From the NCBI GenBank assembly GCA_013298775.1, contig JAAFIV010000044.1, positions 1-37,452 of the forward strand: DNA of 37,452 nucleotides, given 5' to 3'. The stretch comes from Ignavibacteria bacterium (GTDB lineage Bacteria; Bacteroidota; Ignavibacteria; Kapaibacteriales; UBA4661). Position numbers and translations under genes: made by a program. Numbering within the stretch: position 1 is the stretch's first letter; the number at the start of each line of letters is the position of its first letter. The notes under the pieces are model-generated. The model had not been told where the DNA came from. It did not search any database and saw only the letters and a list, made by a program, of their open reading frames with translations. This document shows, piece by piece, positions 23,201 to 31,707 of this stretch.

Positions 23201-24394
23201 TTATGTGTCCCACGTGTTGCTGTACTCTTCTTTCACCATATTTGGCGTGTAGTTGATGTACTTGTGAAACGTTTTCAGGTCTTTATGTCCTGTAATCCGC
23301 ATGATTGCTTCCGCGCTCATTCCTCGTGCGTGCGACAACGTAGCAAATGTGCGCCTTCCAACGTGAAAACTCAGAAATTCCCGCCGTTCAAAAGTCTCAG
23401 TTTCGGTTATTGTGCCATACATACGCTGTTCTTGGATAGGATTGGTCAGACCTGCAAGTTTACCAATTATCTTTAGATGGTCATTCATCGTTTGCTCTTC
23501 AATATCAATCAAGCCTGTGCCTTGATGTTTTTCCCACAGAGCCAGCGTTTTTTTAGTGAACGGGATTACCAGCGCATCCTTTGTTTTCTTGGTAATAAAT
23601 TTTATTTCGTTGTTGTGAAAATTTGCAGCTTGCAACTGCTTCACATCACTAATGCGCAAGCCCGTGTAGCAAGCAAATAGGAAGGCATCACGAGGCTTTG
23701 AGAGGTGCTGTAAATCTGTTGAAGAAAAGTCAAGCGTTTCAATGGCGAGTAACTCTTCTTCAGTCAGAGAAAGTTGATGCTTTTTGGGTTCTTTGGGAGC
23801 TTTGAAACGCTTATACTCAAGGTTTGTATGGAAGCTCCACGTTTCACTACTCCACCGCATAAAAGCCTTTAACGCTTTGATATACCTTCCGAAGGTGCTA
23901 TTTTGCAAACGCTTCCGAAGAGCATACTCACGGAATTTGTCGTAAAAATCTTGTGTTATACTTTCAAATGCAATCGGGTAGCTGCATTCAGCTTCAAAGC
24001 TCTGTAAATGCCTCGCCAATGCACGATAGCCATTTTTACGTCCTTCAGTAAACGTAGAGACGGCAAGAAATTTCTCAAGTATTTCAAAAAAACTCTGTTG
24101 TTGTATCGGTTCATCTTCTTTGAACGCATCCTGAATAATCTCCGCAGTGAGCAGGTGTTTATGCTTGTGATATAATTCCAAAAGTCGCGCCTCAATGTCG
24201 GCAAGAGCGGCATTGATACTTGTAGAATCGGTGCTATTACGCTTTGCACGGTAATTGATTTTATCCCAATTTTTTGCGCTGATGTATTCCCCTGTGGAAA
24301 TACGCACTCGTTTACTAGAAAAGCAAGCAACAGCGCGTATTCTACATTTACCATGCTTGTCGGGCGGTTGTCTCAGTTCAAAGGTAATTTTCAT
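23201..24394 (-). CDS. int: tyrosine-recombinase integrase
   Basis: A 397-residue Bacteroidota-type integrase. Counting from its ATG at 24394, an N-terminal arm-binding domain (about 1-90) is followed by a SAM-like core-binding domain (about 100-200) and the catalytic domain. The active site shows Arg (CYTGLRISDVK), a Lys near TKKTKDALVIP, HVGR (His and Arg), GHKDL and the nucleophile Tyr in HKYINYT. It should recombine the 17-bp core at the tRNA 3' end. A TTG start at 24463 is possible, but the added residues are encoded by the GGGGGCA repeat itself, so I reject it. The gene lies beside attR, as expected. Confidence 0.95.
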   Translation of the reverse strand: MKITFELRQPPDKHGKCRIRAVACFSSKRVRISTGEYISAKNWDKINYRAKRNSTDSTSINAALADIEARLLELYHKHKHLLTAEIIQDAFKEDEPIQQQSFFEILEKFLAVSTFTEGRKNGYRALARHLQSFEAECSYPIAFESITQDFYDKFREYALRKRLQNSTFGRYIKALKAFMRWSSETWSFHTNLEYKRFKAPKEPKKHQLSLTEEELLAIETLDFSSTDLQHLSKPRDAFLFACYTGLRISDVKQLQAANFHNNEIKFITKKTKDALVIPFTKKTLALWEKHQGTGLIDIEEQTMNDHLKIIGKLAGLTNPIQEQRMYGTITETETFERREFLSFHVGRRTFATLSHARGMSAEAIMRITGHKDLKTFHKYINYTPNMVKEEYSNTWDT

Positions 24395-24397
24395 AGT

Positions 24398-24416
24398 GGG
24401 GGCAAAATTGGGGGCA
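24398..24416. repeat. GGGGGCA double heptamer, right-end copy
   Basis: An exact 19-bp copy (GGGGGCAAAATTGGGGGCA) of 9537-9555, in the same orientation, placed three bases upstream of the integrase ATG and about 125 bases from attR. Binding of Int or Xis here would also repress int expression (inference). Confidence 0.7.
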
Positions 24417-24541
24417 GAAATAAGGTTTTCATGTAGTTTTCCGAAGTTGTCCGTATTGTCCAAGCTAAGAAAATATTCTTGTTTATCAAAAACTTACGGC
24501 TTTGTAGGAAAACACAAAGATATAGAGAACAGGAAAAATGA

Positions 24542-24558
24542 AGTCCTGTCGGGCGTAC
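24542..24558 (+). repeat. attR: duplicated tRNA-Arg 3' end
   Basis: AGTCCTGTCGGGCGTAC, identical to attL (9464-9480), right beside the integrase gene and directly before the chromosomal terminator that must once have followed tRNA-Arg. Confidence 0.9.
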
Positions 24559-24569
24559 GTAAAAACCGC

Positions 24570-24599
24570 AAAGGCCGCTTCATTACTGAAGCGGCTTTT
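24570..24599 (+). terminator. original terminator of the tRNA-Arg gene, displaced by the element
   Basis: GCCGCTTCA (24574-24582), loop TTAC, TGAAGCGGC (24587-24595), then TTTT. It lies 12 bases after attR, the natural distance for a tRNA terminator, and now sits 15 kb from the functional gene. Confidence 0.85.
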
Positions 24600-24630
24600 G
24601 TGTTATCATAATGTTACAACGAAATTCTTT

Positions 24631-25803
24631 TTACGGCTCTTTTCCCAAAAACCGCTCCAATGCTATTTCACGGGGAATTTCGCCACGCCCATCCATGAGC
24701 AATGCAAGCTGCTCTGCACAATATGGCACCAGCACTGCACCTTTTGCCCCAAAACCATTCATCACAAAACATTGCTTGTAGCGCGGATGTACGCCGAGAA
24801 ACGGGCGACTATCCTTCGCCGCAGGACGCACACCTGCTCGATGCTCAACAATCTGCATTTCTGTTGGAAAAATTGCCTGTGCCGATTCCAACAAACTCAC
24901 CCCAACATCAGCATTGATGCGGTCATCAAGCTGCTCCCATTCGTAGCTCGCGCCGATGCGCACCAAATCTGTTTCCTGAGAAGCATTATCGCCCGAAGAT
25001 GACAAAAAAAGTGGCAGCAAAAACGTTCCTTTTACCAGCAAATGCCGTAACGATGCACTTTTGAGGCGCACCGTGAGAAGCTCTCCTTTGGCGGGCGAGA
25101 GCGGCAACGTCCCCCAAAGTGAGCTTTTATGGGCTTTCCAGCCATGACAAACAACGATTTTTTTTGCTGAGAAATTCTTGTAGCGCAGTCCACCCGCAGC
25201 GTCGTTGCTCAGTTCCAAGAGTGTTTCATCAAAAAAATCCTCCCAGAGCGCGTCCCTTCTTGCGAGGGCGTTGCGCAAATCTGCAACGAGAACTTCTGTC
25301 TCCACGCGCCATGAAGGGAATTGCAATGCTCCAAAAGGAGCGTGAATACTGGGCTTGTCGTATAATTCATCAATATTACGCGTTTCTCGTAGTTGCGCAA
25401 AATGGTGTTCCTGAGCGCGTTTTATTTCCCAAAAATTTCGCTCTTCTTCTGTCGCAAACATTCGCAAGGTTGGTACTTCGCGGCAATAGATTCTATCTGG
25501 TTTGTGAGGTAGTTCATCTGTACATTTTTGATAAAAATTCAGCGCACTCGGCAGCACCTCTTTTGCATTCCAAATAGACGAATAGCGTTTGCCAGAAATG
25601 GGATTGATAATGCCCGCTCCAACCCGCGAAGCCGTGCTGTGGTGCGGTTCGTCGAGGACAATCGCTCGCTTGCCTTGCTCCAAAAGTTGATACGCCAAAA
25701 CGCAGCCCGCAAGCCCACCACCAATGATGAGAACATCGGTTTCATGGGACTTCGAGAGCTTGTTTTCTTCATGTCGTGTTTTCTGTTTATTCATTTTTTC
25801 CAT
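24631..25803 (-). CDS. FAD-dependent amine/amino-acid oxidoreductase (DAO fold)
   Basis: A 390-residue flavoprotein. VLIIGGGLAGCVLAYQLLEQ (residues 25-44) is the Rossmann GxGxxG motif binding the ADP part of FAD, GAGIINPISGKR (64-75) is the second conserved block, and NGFGAKGAVLVPY near residue 360 is the C-terminal FAD loop of D-amino-acid oxidase/ThiO/MnmC-C relatives. It should oxidise a secondary or primary amine; the substrate is not evident. An internal ATG at 25794 follows GGAA and is an equally good start. It is the first chromosomal gene after the element. Confidence 0.85.
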   Translation of the reverse strand: MEKMNKQKTRHEENKLSKSHETDVLIIGGGLAGCVLAYQLLEQGKRAIVLDEPHHSTASRVGAGIINPISGKRYSSIWNAKEVLPSALNFYQKCTDELPHKPDRIYCREVPTLRMFATEEERNFWEIKRAQEHHFAQLRETRNIDELYDKPSIHAPFGALQFPSWRVETEVLVADLRNALARRDALWEDFFDETLLELSNDAAGGLRYKNFSAKKIVVCHGWKAHKSSLWGTLPLSPAKGELLTVRLKSASLRHLLVKGTFLLPLFLSSSGDNASQETDLVRIGASYEWEQLDDRINADVGVSLLESAQAIFPTEMQIVEHRAGVRPAAKDSRPFLGVHPRYKQCFVMNGFGAKGAVLVPYCAEQLALLMDGRGEIPREIALERFLGKEP

Positions 25804-25876
25804 ATTTCATCTGCAAATGTTTCAGTATTTTAGCCCTGCGCGAGCATTGTGCTTCTGCGCGATACTTGTAGAATCC

Positions 25877-26034
25877 TCGTAACTGGGGATGTCGTTCGCA
25901 AGGGAACGCGGATTTGAGGACTTTTGAGGACTGGTCAGGACTCTACCCAATTCTAGAAATATCTTTTGAGTCCTCAAAAGTCTTCTTCTGTCCTCAAAAT
26001 CCGCGTTACCAACTCAAGAACTGACCAGTTACGA
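25877..26034. repeat. nested palindrome, repeat family B copy 2
   Basis: Outer arms TCGTAACTGG (25877-25886) and CCAGTTACGA (26025-26034). Inner arms AACGCGGATTTGAGGACT and its reverse complement, with the GAGGACTTTTGAGGACT unit. It fills the space between two divergent genes (FAD oxidoreductase, XdhC), so it could affect both promoters. Confidence 0.75.
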
Positions 26035-26053
26035 ATCCCCAACCGCACAATTT

Positions 26054-27241
26054 ATGAATGATTTTCAACGCATTGTCAAAACGCTTCAAAACCGTGATGA
26101 AACCTGCGCTTTGGCGACCGTCGTTTTTACCGAAGGCTCAACCTATCGCCACAAAGGCGCACGAATGCTGCTTTTTGCTGATGGGACGATGATTGGCGCA
26201 ATAAGCGGCGGCTGTTTGGAGAATGACGTATTGGAGCGGGCTTTGAGTGTGATGGAAACGGGGCAAGCGCAATATATTTTGTACGATGGCTCCGACGCAA
26301 GCAACAATGAGCTTTTTGGCGATAGCCTTCGTTTTGGAATGGGCTGCAACGGGAAAACGGGCGTACTTATTGAACGATTGAGCGGCTACAAGGACGAATT
26401 TATTCGCACCATCGAACACGCTCTGCAAAGCTCAGAAATACTGGATATTGCGACTATTTTTGAAATGAGCAACCACACTGAATCCTCGCATATGCCCGCC
26501 CTTTCTGGCATTCACGCTTTTCGCTTTGAAAATGGTGGCATTTCCGATGCTTTTGGTGAAGATTCTCCTGAAATGATTTACCTTGCAGAGCGCATTGCCG
26601 CTTGTTTAGACGAGTTTGCTGCGACAAAAGAGCCAGTTGTTTCCGTATGCAATATTCAGAGCGAGAGCGGTGCAATGCAGGAATACTCAGTGCTTCTGGA
26701 ACGCTTGCCGCCCGTGAAGGAGTTGGTTATTTTTGGTGCGGGCTACGACAGCATTCCACTTGTGGACATAGCTTCAAAGCTCGGCTGGAACGTAACAATT
26801 GCCGATGCTCGACCTGCATTTTTAACCAAAGAACGCTTCCCAACAGCACAAAACCTCGTGCGTTTCCACACCGAAACACTTGAAGATGTAACCCGTGAAC
26901 TCCGCATCAATACTCACACCGCAGCGATTGTGATGACGCATCACTTGGAGCGCGATGCCGAAGTGCTGCGCTGCATCTTACCCCAGAAGCCGCTCTACTG
27001 CGGGCTTCTCGGACCAAAAGAACGTTTTGCGAAAATACAAAAACTCTGGAAAGAGCGTAGGTACAAGGTTTCTAAAGAACTCCTTCGTCCGCTCTATACG
27101 CCGATTGGCTTGGATATTGGTGCGGAGACTGCCGAAGAGGTGGCATTGTCCATTCTAAGCGAGCTTCAGGCTGTTATGCGAAATAAAAAAGGTACGCCGC
27201 TCAAGCACAAGCGCGGGCGTATTCACGATGATGAGCAGTAA
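26054..27241 (+). CDS. XdhC/CoxF-family protein, molybdenum enzyme maturation
   Basis: A 395-residue protein. The N-terminal part has the XdhC/CoxI pattern: CALATVVFTEGSTYRHKGARM (residues 18-38) and GAISGGCLENDV (48-59). The middle has an NAD-like Rossmann segment, LVIFGAGYDSIPLVDIASKL (about 235-254), and the C-terminus has YCGLLGPKERFAK and the GLDIGAETAEEVALSILSEL block that closes the family. XdhC proteins deliver and sulfurate molybdopterin cofactor for xanthine dehydrogenase-type enzymes. No xdhA/B or coxL gene is in the window. Starts at ATG 26054. Confidence 0.88.
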   Translation: MNDFQRIVKTLQNRDETCALATVVFTEGSTYRHKGARMLLFADGTMIGAISGGCLENDVLERALSVMETGQAQYILYDGSDASNNELFGDSLRFGMGCNGKTGVLIERLSGYKDEFIRTIEHALQSSEILDIATIFEMSNHTESSHMPALSGIHAFRFENGGISDAFGEDSPEMIYLAERIAACLDEFAATKEPVVSVCNIQSESGAMQEYSVLLERLPPVKELVIFGAGYDSIPLVDIASKLGWNVTIADARPAFLTKERFPTAQNLVRFHTETLEDVTRELRINTHTAAIVMTHHLERDAEVLRCILPQKPLYCGLLGPKERFAKIQKLWKERRYKVSKELLRPLYTPIGLDIGAETAEEVALSILSELQAVMRNKKGTPLKHKRGRIHDDEQ

Positions 27242-27250
27242 TGTTATATT

Positions 27251-27323
27251 GGGCAGACAGGAGTGTCTGCTTGTGCCGAAGCCCGTATCCACTGGTAGCG
27301 CAGACACTCCTGTCTGCGCCACA
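27251..27323. repeat. palindromic repeat family A copy
   Basis: GGCAGACAGGAGTGTCTGC on the left and GCGCAGACACTCCTGTCTGC on the right, a diverged member closest to the second copy near 2800. It lies between the xdhC-like and trpD genes. Confidence 0.8.
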
Positions 27324-27458
27324 AGATACCAATTTTGTGCGCCGACAAGGAAATGCGTATATTTGGGCGTTCAACGAAAAAGTAGCTTCTTGTACAGCGC
27401 ATGAATACTGCTTTTTCGCTTTGTAGCTTCAAAATGTTCGCGCTGTGAAATTTGCACT

Positions 27459-28454
27459 ATGAAAGAAATTCTCCAACACCTTTTCGACCAAAAAACTCTC
27501 AGCCGCGCTCAAGCGAAAGCCGTCCTCAGCGATATTGCTGCGGGAAAATACAGCGAAGCGCATATTACCTCGTTTCTGACCGTGTTTATGATGCGTAGCA
27601 TTACCGTTGATGAATTGTCGGGCTTCCGCGAGGCACTCTTGGAATTGTGCCATCGCGTGGATTTAGGCGGTGTTCCGACGATTGATATGTGCGGTACGGG
27701 CGGCGACGGCAAAGACACCTTCAACATTTCAACAACAGCAATGTTCGTTGCGGCGGGCGCGGGAATTCACATTGCAAAGCACGGCAACTACGGCGTTTCG
27801 TCGGTGTCGGGGTCGTCGAATGTGCTTCAATGCTTGGGGTATTCCTTCACAAACGACGTAGCCCAGCTTCAACGCTCGCTCGAACGCTCGAAGGTCTGTT
27901 TTATGCACGCACCTTTGTTTCATCCTGCAATGAAGGCAGTCGCGCCCATTCGTCAAGCTCTCGGAATGCGCACCTTTTTCAATATGCTTGGACCCCTCGT
28001 CAATCCTGCTTTCCCGCCCTTTCAGCTCACAGGAGTTTTCAGTATGGAACTTGCCCGCATTTACGGATATTTATTGCAAAATGACCCCGCAAAGCAAGGC
28101 TACATCGTGCTTCGCGCCCTTGATGGCTACGATGAAATTTCTCTGACGGGTAGCTTTAAGCTCCTCTCGCGTGGTACGGAAATTCTTGCCGAACCCGAAA
28201 CGCTAGGTTTGAAGCGCATTCTAGCCTCTTCTTTGCGCGGCGGCACAACGCCCGAAGAAAGTGCAAAAATGTTCCAAGCAATCTTGAACGGCGAAGGCAC
28301 AACCGCACAAAACGACGTTGTGTGCGCCAATGCCGCCGCCGCGATTCACTGCGTTCAGCCAAACGTCGCGCTCACCGACGCACTCGCAATGGCGCGTGAA
28401 TCCTTACTTTCCAAACGTGCGTTGGGCGCATTGCAAGCATTTATGAGCGTTTGA
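27459..28454 (+). CDS. trpD: anthranilate phosphoribosyltransferase
   Basis: A 331-residue enzyme, the usual family length. CGTGGDGKDTFNISTT (residues 71-86) binds the pyrophosphate of PRPP, and IAKHGNYGVSSVSGSSNVLQ (104-123) is the anthranilate-proximal loop. RQALGMRTFFNMLGPLVNP is the conserved central block, and DEISLTGSF lies near residue 225. It joins anthranilate to phosphoribosyl pyrophosphate in tryptophan synthesis. No other trp gene is beside it, so it stands apart from a trp operon. The ATG at 27459 fits. Confidence 0.96.
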   Translation: MKEILQHLFDQKTLSRAQAKAVLSDIAAGKYSEAHITSFLTVFMMRSITVDELSGFREALLELCHRVDLGGVPTIDMCGTGGDGKDTFNISTTAMFVAAGAGIHIAKHGNYGVSSVSGSSNVLQCLGYSFTNDVAQLQRSLERSKVCFMHAPLFHPAMKAVAPIRQALGMRTFFNMLGPLVNPAFPPFQLTGVFSMELARIYGYLLQNDPAKQGYIVLRALDGYDEISLTGSFKLLSRGTEILAEPETLGLKRILASSLRGGTTPEESAKMFQAILNGEGTTAQNDVVCANAAAAIHCVQPNVALTDALAMARESLLSKRALGALQAFMSV

Positions 28455-28467
28455 GGTGTATTATTCC

Positions 28468-28551
28468 GCCCAAGCGGCTTCTTCGCCGTCTGGCGGTTTC
28501 TCTCCGCAAGCCGTGTCCGAACTCGCCGGACGGTCAAGAAACCGCCCGACG
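28468..28551. repeat. GC-rich palindromic repeat family C, copy 1
   Basis: Overlapping inverted segments: GCCGTCTGGCGGTTTC and GAAACCGCCCGACG, with CCGTCCGGCG-type cores inside. A second member lies at 37269-37369. It occupies the space between trpD and purL and may serve as a terminator or an mRNA-stabilising hairpin. Confidence 0.65.
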
Positions 28552-28619
28552 AGATAGTCTCAGTCCATTTCCAACCAAGTATTTATCAAGTCTTTACCCA
28601 ATTTCACACATCCTCTGTC

Positions 28620-30998
28620 ATGCAGAATTCCACCACCATCGCTCCTCTACCAGCACACCTTTTTTCCGAATTCACCGTTACCACAGAAACCGCACAGAAA
28701 CTGGGTTTGCGGGCAGACGAATTCGACCTCATTTGCCAAAAACTTGGTCGCATTCCAACCTACACCGAGCTTGGAATTTTCAGCGTGATGTGGAGCGAGC
28801 ATTGTTCCTACAAAAACTCCATTTTGGAATTGAAAAAACTGCCTCGCTCTGGCGGACGAATGCTTGTGGAAGCGGGCGAGGAAAATGCGGGCTTGATTGA
28901 TATTGGCACAAACCCTGAAACGGGCAAACATTACGCGCTGGCATTCAAAATTGAAAGCCATAATCATCCGTCGGCGATTGAGCCTGTACAGGGCGCGGCG
29001 ACTGGCGTTGGCGGTATTTTGCGCGATATTTTCACGATGGGCGCACGTCCCGTTGCCGCGCTCAATTCCTTGCGTTTTGGGAATCTTGGTGGCGAAAATG
29101 CTGCGCGAGTGAAATTCCTTGTAAAAGGCGTGGTTGCTGGTATTTCGCACTATGGCAATGCCTTTGGCGTTCCGACGGTCGGCGGCGAAGTGTATTTCGA
29201 TGATTGCTACACCGATAATCCGCTTGTGAACGCAATGGCGGTGGGCATTGTGGAAGTCGGCAAGACCGCATCAGCAGTGGCGGATGGCGTTGGGAATCCT
29301 GTGTTTATTTTAGGCAGCCGCACTGGGCGCGACGGCATTCACGGTGCCTCGATGGCTTCCAAAGATTTCGCCGATGCGCCTGAAAATATGCGCCCTACCG
29401 TACAAGTTGGCGACCCATTTGCTGAAAAAACCTTGCTCGAAGCGACGCTCGAATTGATTGAAAGCGGCGTAGTTTCTGGGATGCAGGATATGGGTGCGGC
29501 GGGAATTTGCTGCTCTACCTCGGAAATGAGCGCGAAATCGGGAACGGGAATGCGCGTGAACCTTGATTTGGTGCCGCTCCGCGAGGATGGTATGAGCGCG
29601 TATGAAATTATGCTGTCGGAATCGCAAGAGCGAATGCTGGTGGTTGTCCACAAAGGTCGGGAGCAAGAAGCGAAGCGCATTTGCGACAAATGGGACGTGC
29701 CAATGACGGAAATTGGCGAAGTGACGGACGATGGTATTTTGCGCGTCTTTAGGAGCGGCAAGCAAGTAATGGAGCTACCTGCACGGGTTCTCGTGCTTGG
29801 CGGCGAAGCTCCCGTGTATGAGCGTGAGTGGCGCGTTGCCGCGTATGCCGAAAGCGTCCAGAATGCAGATTTGAACGCCCTTGCAAGCGACTCTTCTCTT
29901 TCTTCGGACATTTCCCACGAAGAAGCATTTTGGAAATTGCTTGCCTCGCCAACGATTGCCTCCAAACGCTGGATTTACGAGCAATACGACGCTGAGGTGG
30001 GCGCAAATACTGTCCTCCGCGCTAATGCCGATGCGGCGGTGATTCGCCTAAAAGAGCTTCCGGGCAAGGCAGTTGCGATGACGACCGATTGCAATAGCCG
30101 CTACGTGTATGCGAATCCGTACATCGGCGGTTGCATTGCGGTCGCGGAAGCCGCACGGAATGTGGCGTGTACGGGTGCAGAGCCAGTTGCGATTACGAAT
30201 TGTTTGAACTTTGGCAATCCGTACAATCCCGAAATTTACTGGCAATTCCGCGAAGCTCTGCGCGGCATGGGCGATGCGTGTCGCACACTCGGAACGCCAG
30301 TAACGGGCGGCAATGTGAGCTTTCACAACGAATCCAAAGCGGCAGTAAAACAAGGCAAACCCGCAAAAACAATTTTTCCCACGCCCACAATCGGCATGAT
30401 TGGGCTGATTGACGATGTGAGTACCGTCGTGGGCAATGGTTTTACTACGCTTGGCGACGCGATTTTGCTCTTGGAAGCGCAAGAACACCTGAAAAATTCA
30501 GGCTTGGGAGCATCGGAATATGCGAAAATTGTGTGGAGCAATGAGAAAACCGCGGTTGTGGGCGACGCACCGCATATTGACTTGGACGCAGAAAAACGGC
30601 TACAAGCCTGTATTCTTCAGCTCATTCGCACTCGCCTCGTGCATTCGGCGCACGACACCGCCGAAGGCGGCTTGGCGATTGCACTCGCAGAAAAGGCTAT
30701 CAATGCCAGCAATGGCGGCGTTCCTGTGAATTTTGGTGCGGAAATTTCGTTGCAAGAAGTGAACCCAGCAGGTGTGTCGGCGGGGGTGCTTTTTGGTGAG
30801 ATTCAATCGCGGATTATTGTTTCGCTTTCTGAGGAAAATATCGCTCAAGTTCAGCAAATATGCGCTTCGCACGGTATTCGCGCAACACGCATCGGCACGG
30901 TAAAGGAATCCGTATTTTCAATTCAACATCTTGTGAACACGAGCGTTGATGCCTTGCGCACGGCGTATGAAGGTGCGTTGCCTGCGCTCATGCAGTAA
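28620..30998 (+). CDS. purL: phosphoribosylformylglycinamidine synthase, short PurL
   Basis: A 792-residue enzyme of the short (PurL/PurS/PurQ) type. [19 protein letters not shown] (residues 57-75) is the N-terminal hallmark, [21 protein letters not shown] (104-124) binds ATP, and [17 protein letters not shown] with [20 protein letters not shown] forms the central AIRS-like block. The second AIRS-like half carries [18 protein letters not shown] and [12 protein letters not shown], and [15 protein letters not shown] lies near the end. It makes FGAM from FGAR, ATP and ammonia supplied by PurQ; purS and purQ are not in the window. Standard length and all blocks present. Confidence 0.97.
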   Translation: MQNSTTIAPLPAHLFSEFTVTTETAQKLGLRADEFDLICQKLGRIPTYTELGIFSVMWSEHCSYKNSILELKKLPRSGGRMLVEAGEENAGLIDIGTNPETGKHYALAFKIESHNHPSAIEPVQGAATGVGGILRDIFTMGARPVAALNSLRFGNLGGENAARVKFLVKGVVAGISHYGNAFGVPTVGGEVYFDDCYTDNPLVNAMAVGIVEVGKTASAVADGVGNPVFILGSRTGRDGIHGASMASKDFADAPENMRPTVQVGDPFAEKTLLEATLELIESGVVSGMQDMGAAGICCSTSEMSAKSGTGMRVNLDLVPLREDGMSAYEIMLSESQERMLVVVHKGREQEAKRICDKWDVPMTEIGEVTDDGILRVFRSGKQVMELPARVLVLGGEAPVYEREWRVAAYAESVQNADLNALASDSSLSSDISHEEAFWKLLASPTIASKRWIYEQYDAEVGANTVLRANADAAVIRLKELPGKAVAMTTDCNSRYVYANPYIGGCIAVAEAARNVACTGAEPVAITNCLNFGNPYNPEIYWQFREALRGMGDACRTLGTPVTGGNVSFHNESKAAVKQGKPAKTIFPTPTIGMIGLIDDVSTVVGNGFTTLGDAILLLEAQEHLKNSGLGASEYAKIVWSNEKTAVVGDAPHIDLDAEKRLQACILQLIRTRLVHSAHDTAEGGLAIALAEKAINASNGGVPVNFGAEISLQEVNPAGVSAGVLFGEIQSRIIVSLSEENIAQVQQICASHGIRATRIGTVKESVFSIQHLVNTSVDALRTAYEGALPALMQ

Positions 30999-31031
30999 GG
31001 ATTTCACAAAAATTAAGTGGCAAAAATCAGT

Positions 31032-31109
31032 AGTGGCACAGACATTCTTGTCTGTGTTCGTCGCCTGAATCCCGCACTAACACTCACAGACAGGAATGTC
31101 TGTGCCAGT
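31032..31109. repeat. palindromic repeat family A copy
   Basis: AGTGGCACAGACATTCTTG at the left and the complementary CAGGAATGTCTGTGCCA at the right, closely matching the copy at 2719. It lies just past the purL stop. Confidence 0.85.
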
Positions 31110-31164
31110 ATTGGTCTTGATTATTTTGCACTATTCCTAACGTGATGATTTCCCCCTTATCTTT

Positions 31165-31386
31165 TTAGAAAATTCCCTGCAAGCCTTGTTCAATGCGCTG
31201 TGCAGCCATGCGGGATGTTATCTCGTGTTGGATTGTTGGCAAGGCGTAGAGCAGGGCGTTTTCGAGAACAGGTGATGTACGGACATTATCAAGAGCAGAA
31301 AAACGAGCGTGGTCGGTATCGGCAAGTGCCGCAACCAGCAATGATGCGCGATGGACGGGAATGTTAATGCTCAAAAAAGAAGGCAT
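31165..31386 (-). CDS. small hypothetical protein
   Basis: A 73-residue protein starting MPSFLSINIPVHRASLLVAA. No family is recognised, but the composition and periodicity look like a real folded protein (an N-terminal strand, then helices). It converges with purL. The gap on its 5' side (31387-31707) holds a strong bidirectional terminator near 31599 and otherwise nothing I can support. Confidence 0.5.
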   Translation of the reverse strand: MPSFLSINIPVHRASLLVAALADTDHARFSALDNVRTSPVLENALLYALPTIQHEITSRMAAQRIEQGLQGIF

Positions 31387-31598
31387 TGTTCGTGTTCCAA
31401 AAGTGAAACAATAGTTGTTGGTTGAATCGCGTAATATGAGCTAAACAACAAGTTCTGCGCCAAAGTTTCGCTCGGAGCGAAATATTTTACTTTTTCGACC
31501 AATGATGAAATGAGCGATGATGCTATGTATTGCGCAAAATCATAGATTTGACGCGCTTTGTAAGAAAATCGTTTAATTGATTTTTTTCGACTTAACGT

Positions 31599-31632
31599 AA
31601 AAAGGGCGACGTGTCAATACGTCGCCCTTTTT
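31599..31632. terminator. strong bidirectional terminator
   Basis: The 14-base arms AAAAAGGGCGACGT (31599-31612) and ACGTCGCCCTTTTT (31619-31632) surround a six-base loop, with T-runs on both strands. It lies about 75 bases past the stop of the minus-strand lipoprotein gene, which it most likely terminates. Confidence 0.9.
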
Positions 31633-31707
31633 ATTTGTGAGTTTTTTTGTAAGAGAAGAACTGTTTTATCGCCTATTTTGAATTGTCATCGGTTTTTTTA
31701 GTTCCCC

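Larger units (their letters stand above)
9464..24558 (-). mobile_element. 15-kb integrative element in the tRNA-Arg 3' end (phage-satellite-like layout)
   Basis: Bounded by an exact 17-bp direct repeat of the tRNA 3' end (AGTCCTGTCGGGCGTAC at 9464-9480 and 24542-24558), with a tyrosine integrase beside the right copy. All genes read on the minus strand. Modules from right to left: integrase, HicB-like pair, unknown 462-aa protein, AlpA/excisionase-like HTH, primase-helicase with iteron region, small proteins, lytic transglycosylase and TPR protein, then a ParB/nuclease/methyltransferase cargo operon. No relaxase, type IV secretion or phage structural genes are visible. Chromosomal palindromic repeats found on both flanks are absent inside. 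The order resembles PICI-type satellites; an integrative mobilizable element is the alternative. Confidence 0.88.

Noticed and set aside
24395-24463. TTG-initiated extension of the integrase
   Set aside because: The extra residues translate the GGGGGCA repeat and promoter region, while the ATG at 24394 begins the usual arm-binding domain.
9464-24558. Complete prophage
   Set aside because: No capsid, portal, terminase or tail gene is recognisable, and the element is only about 15 kb.
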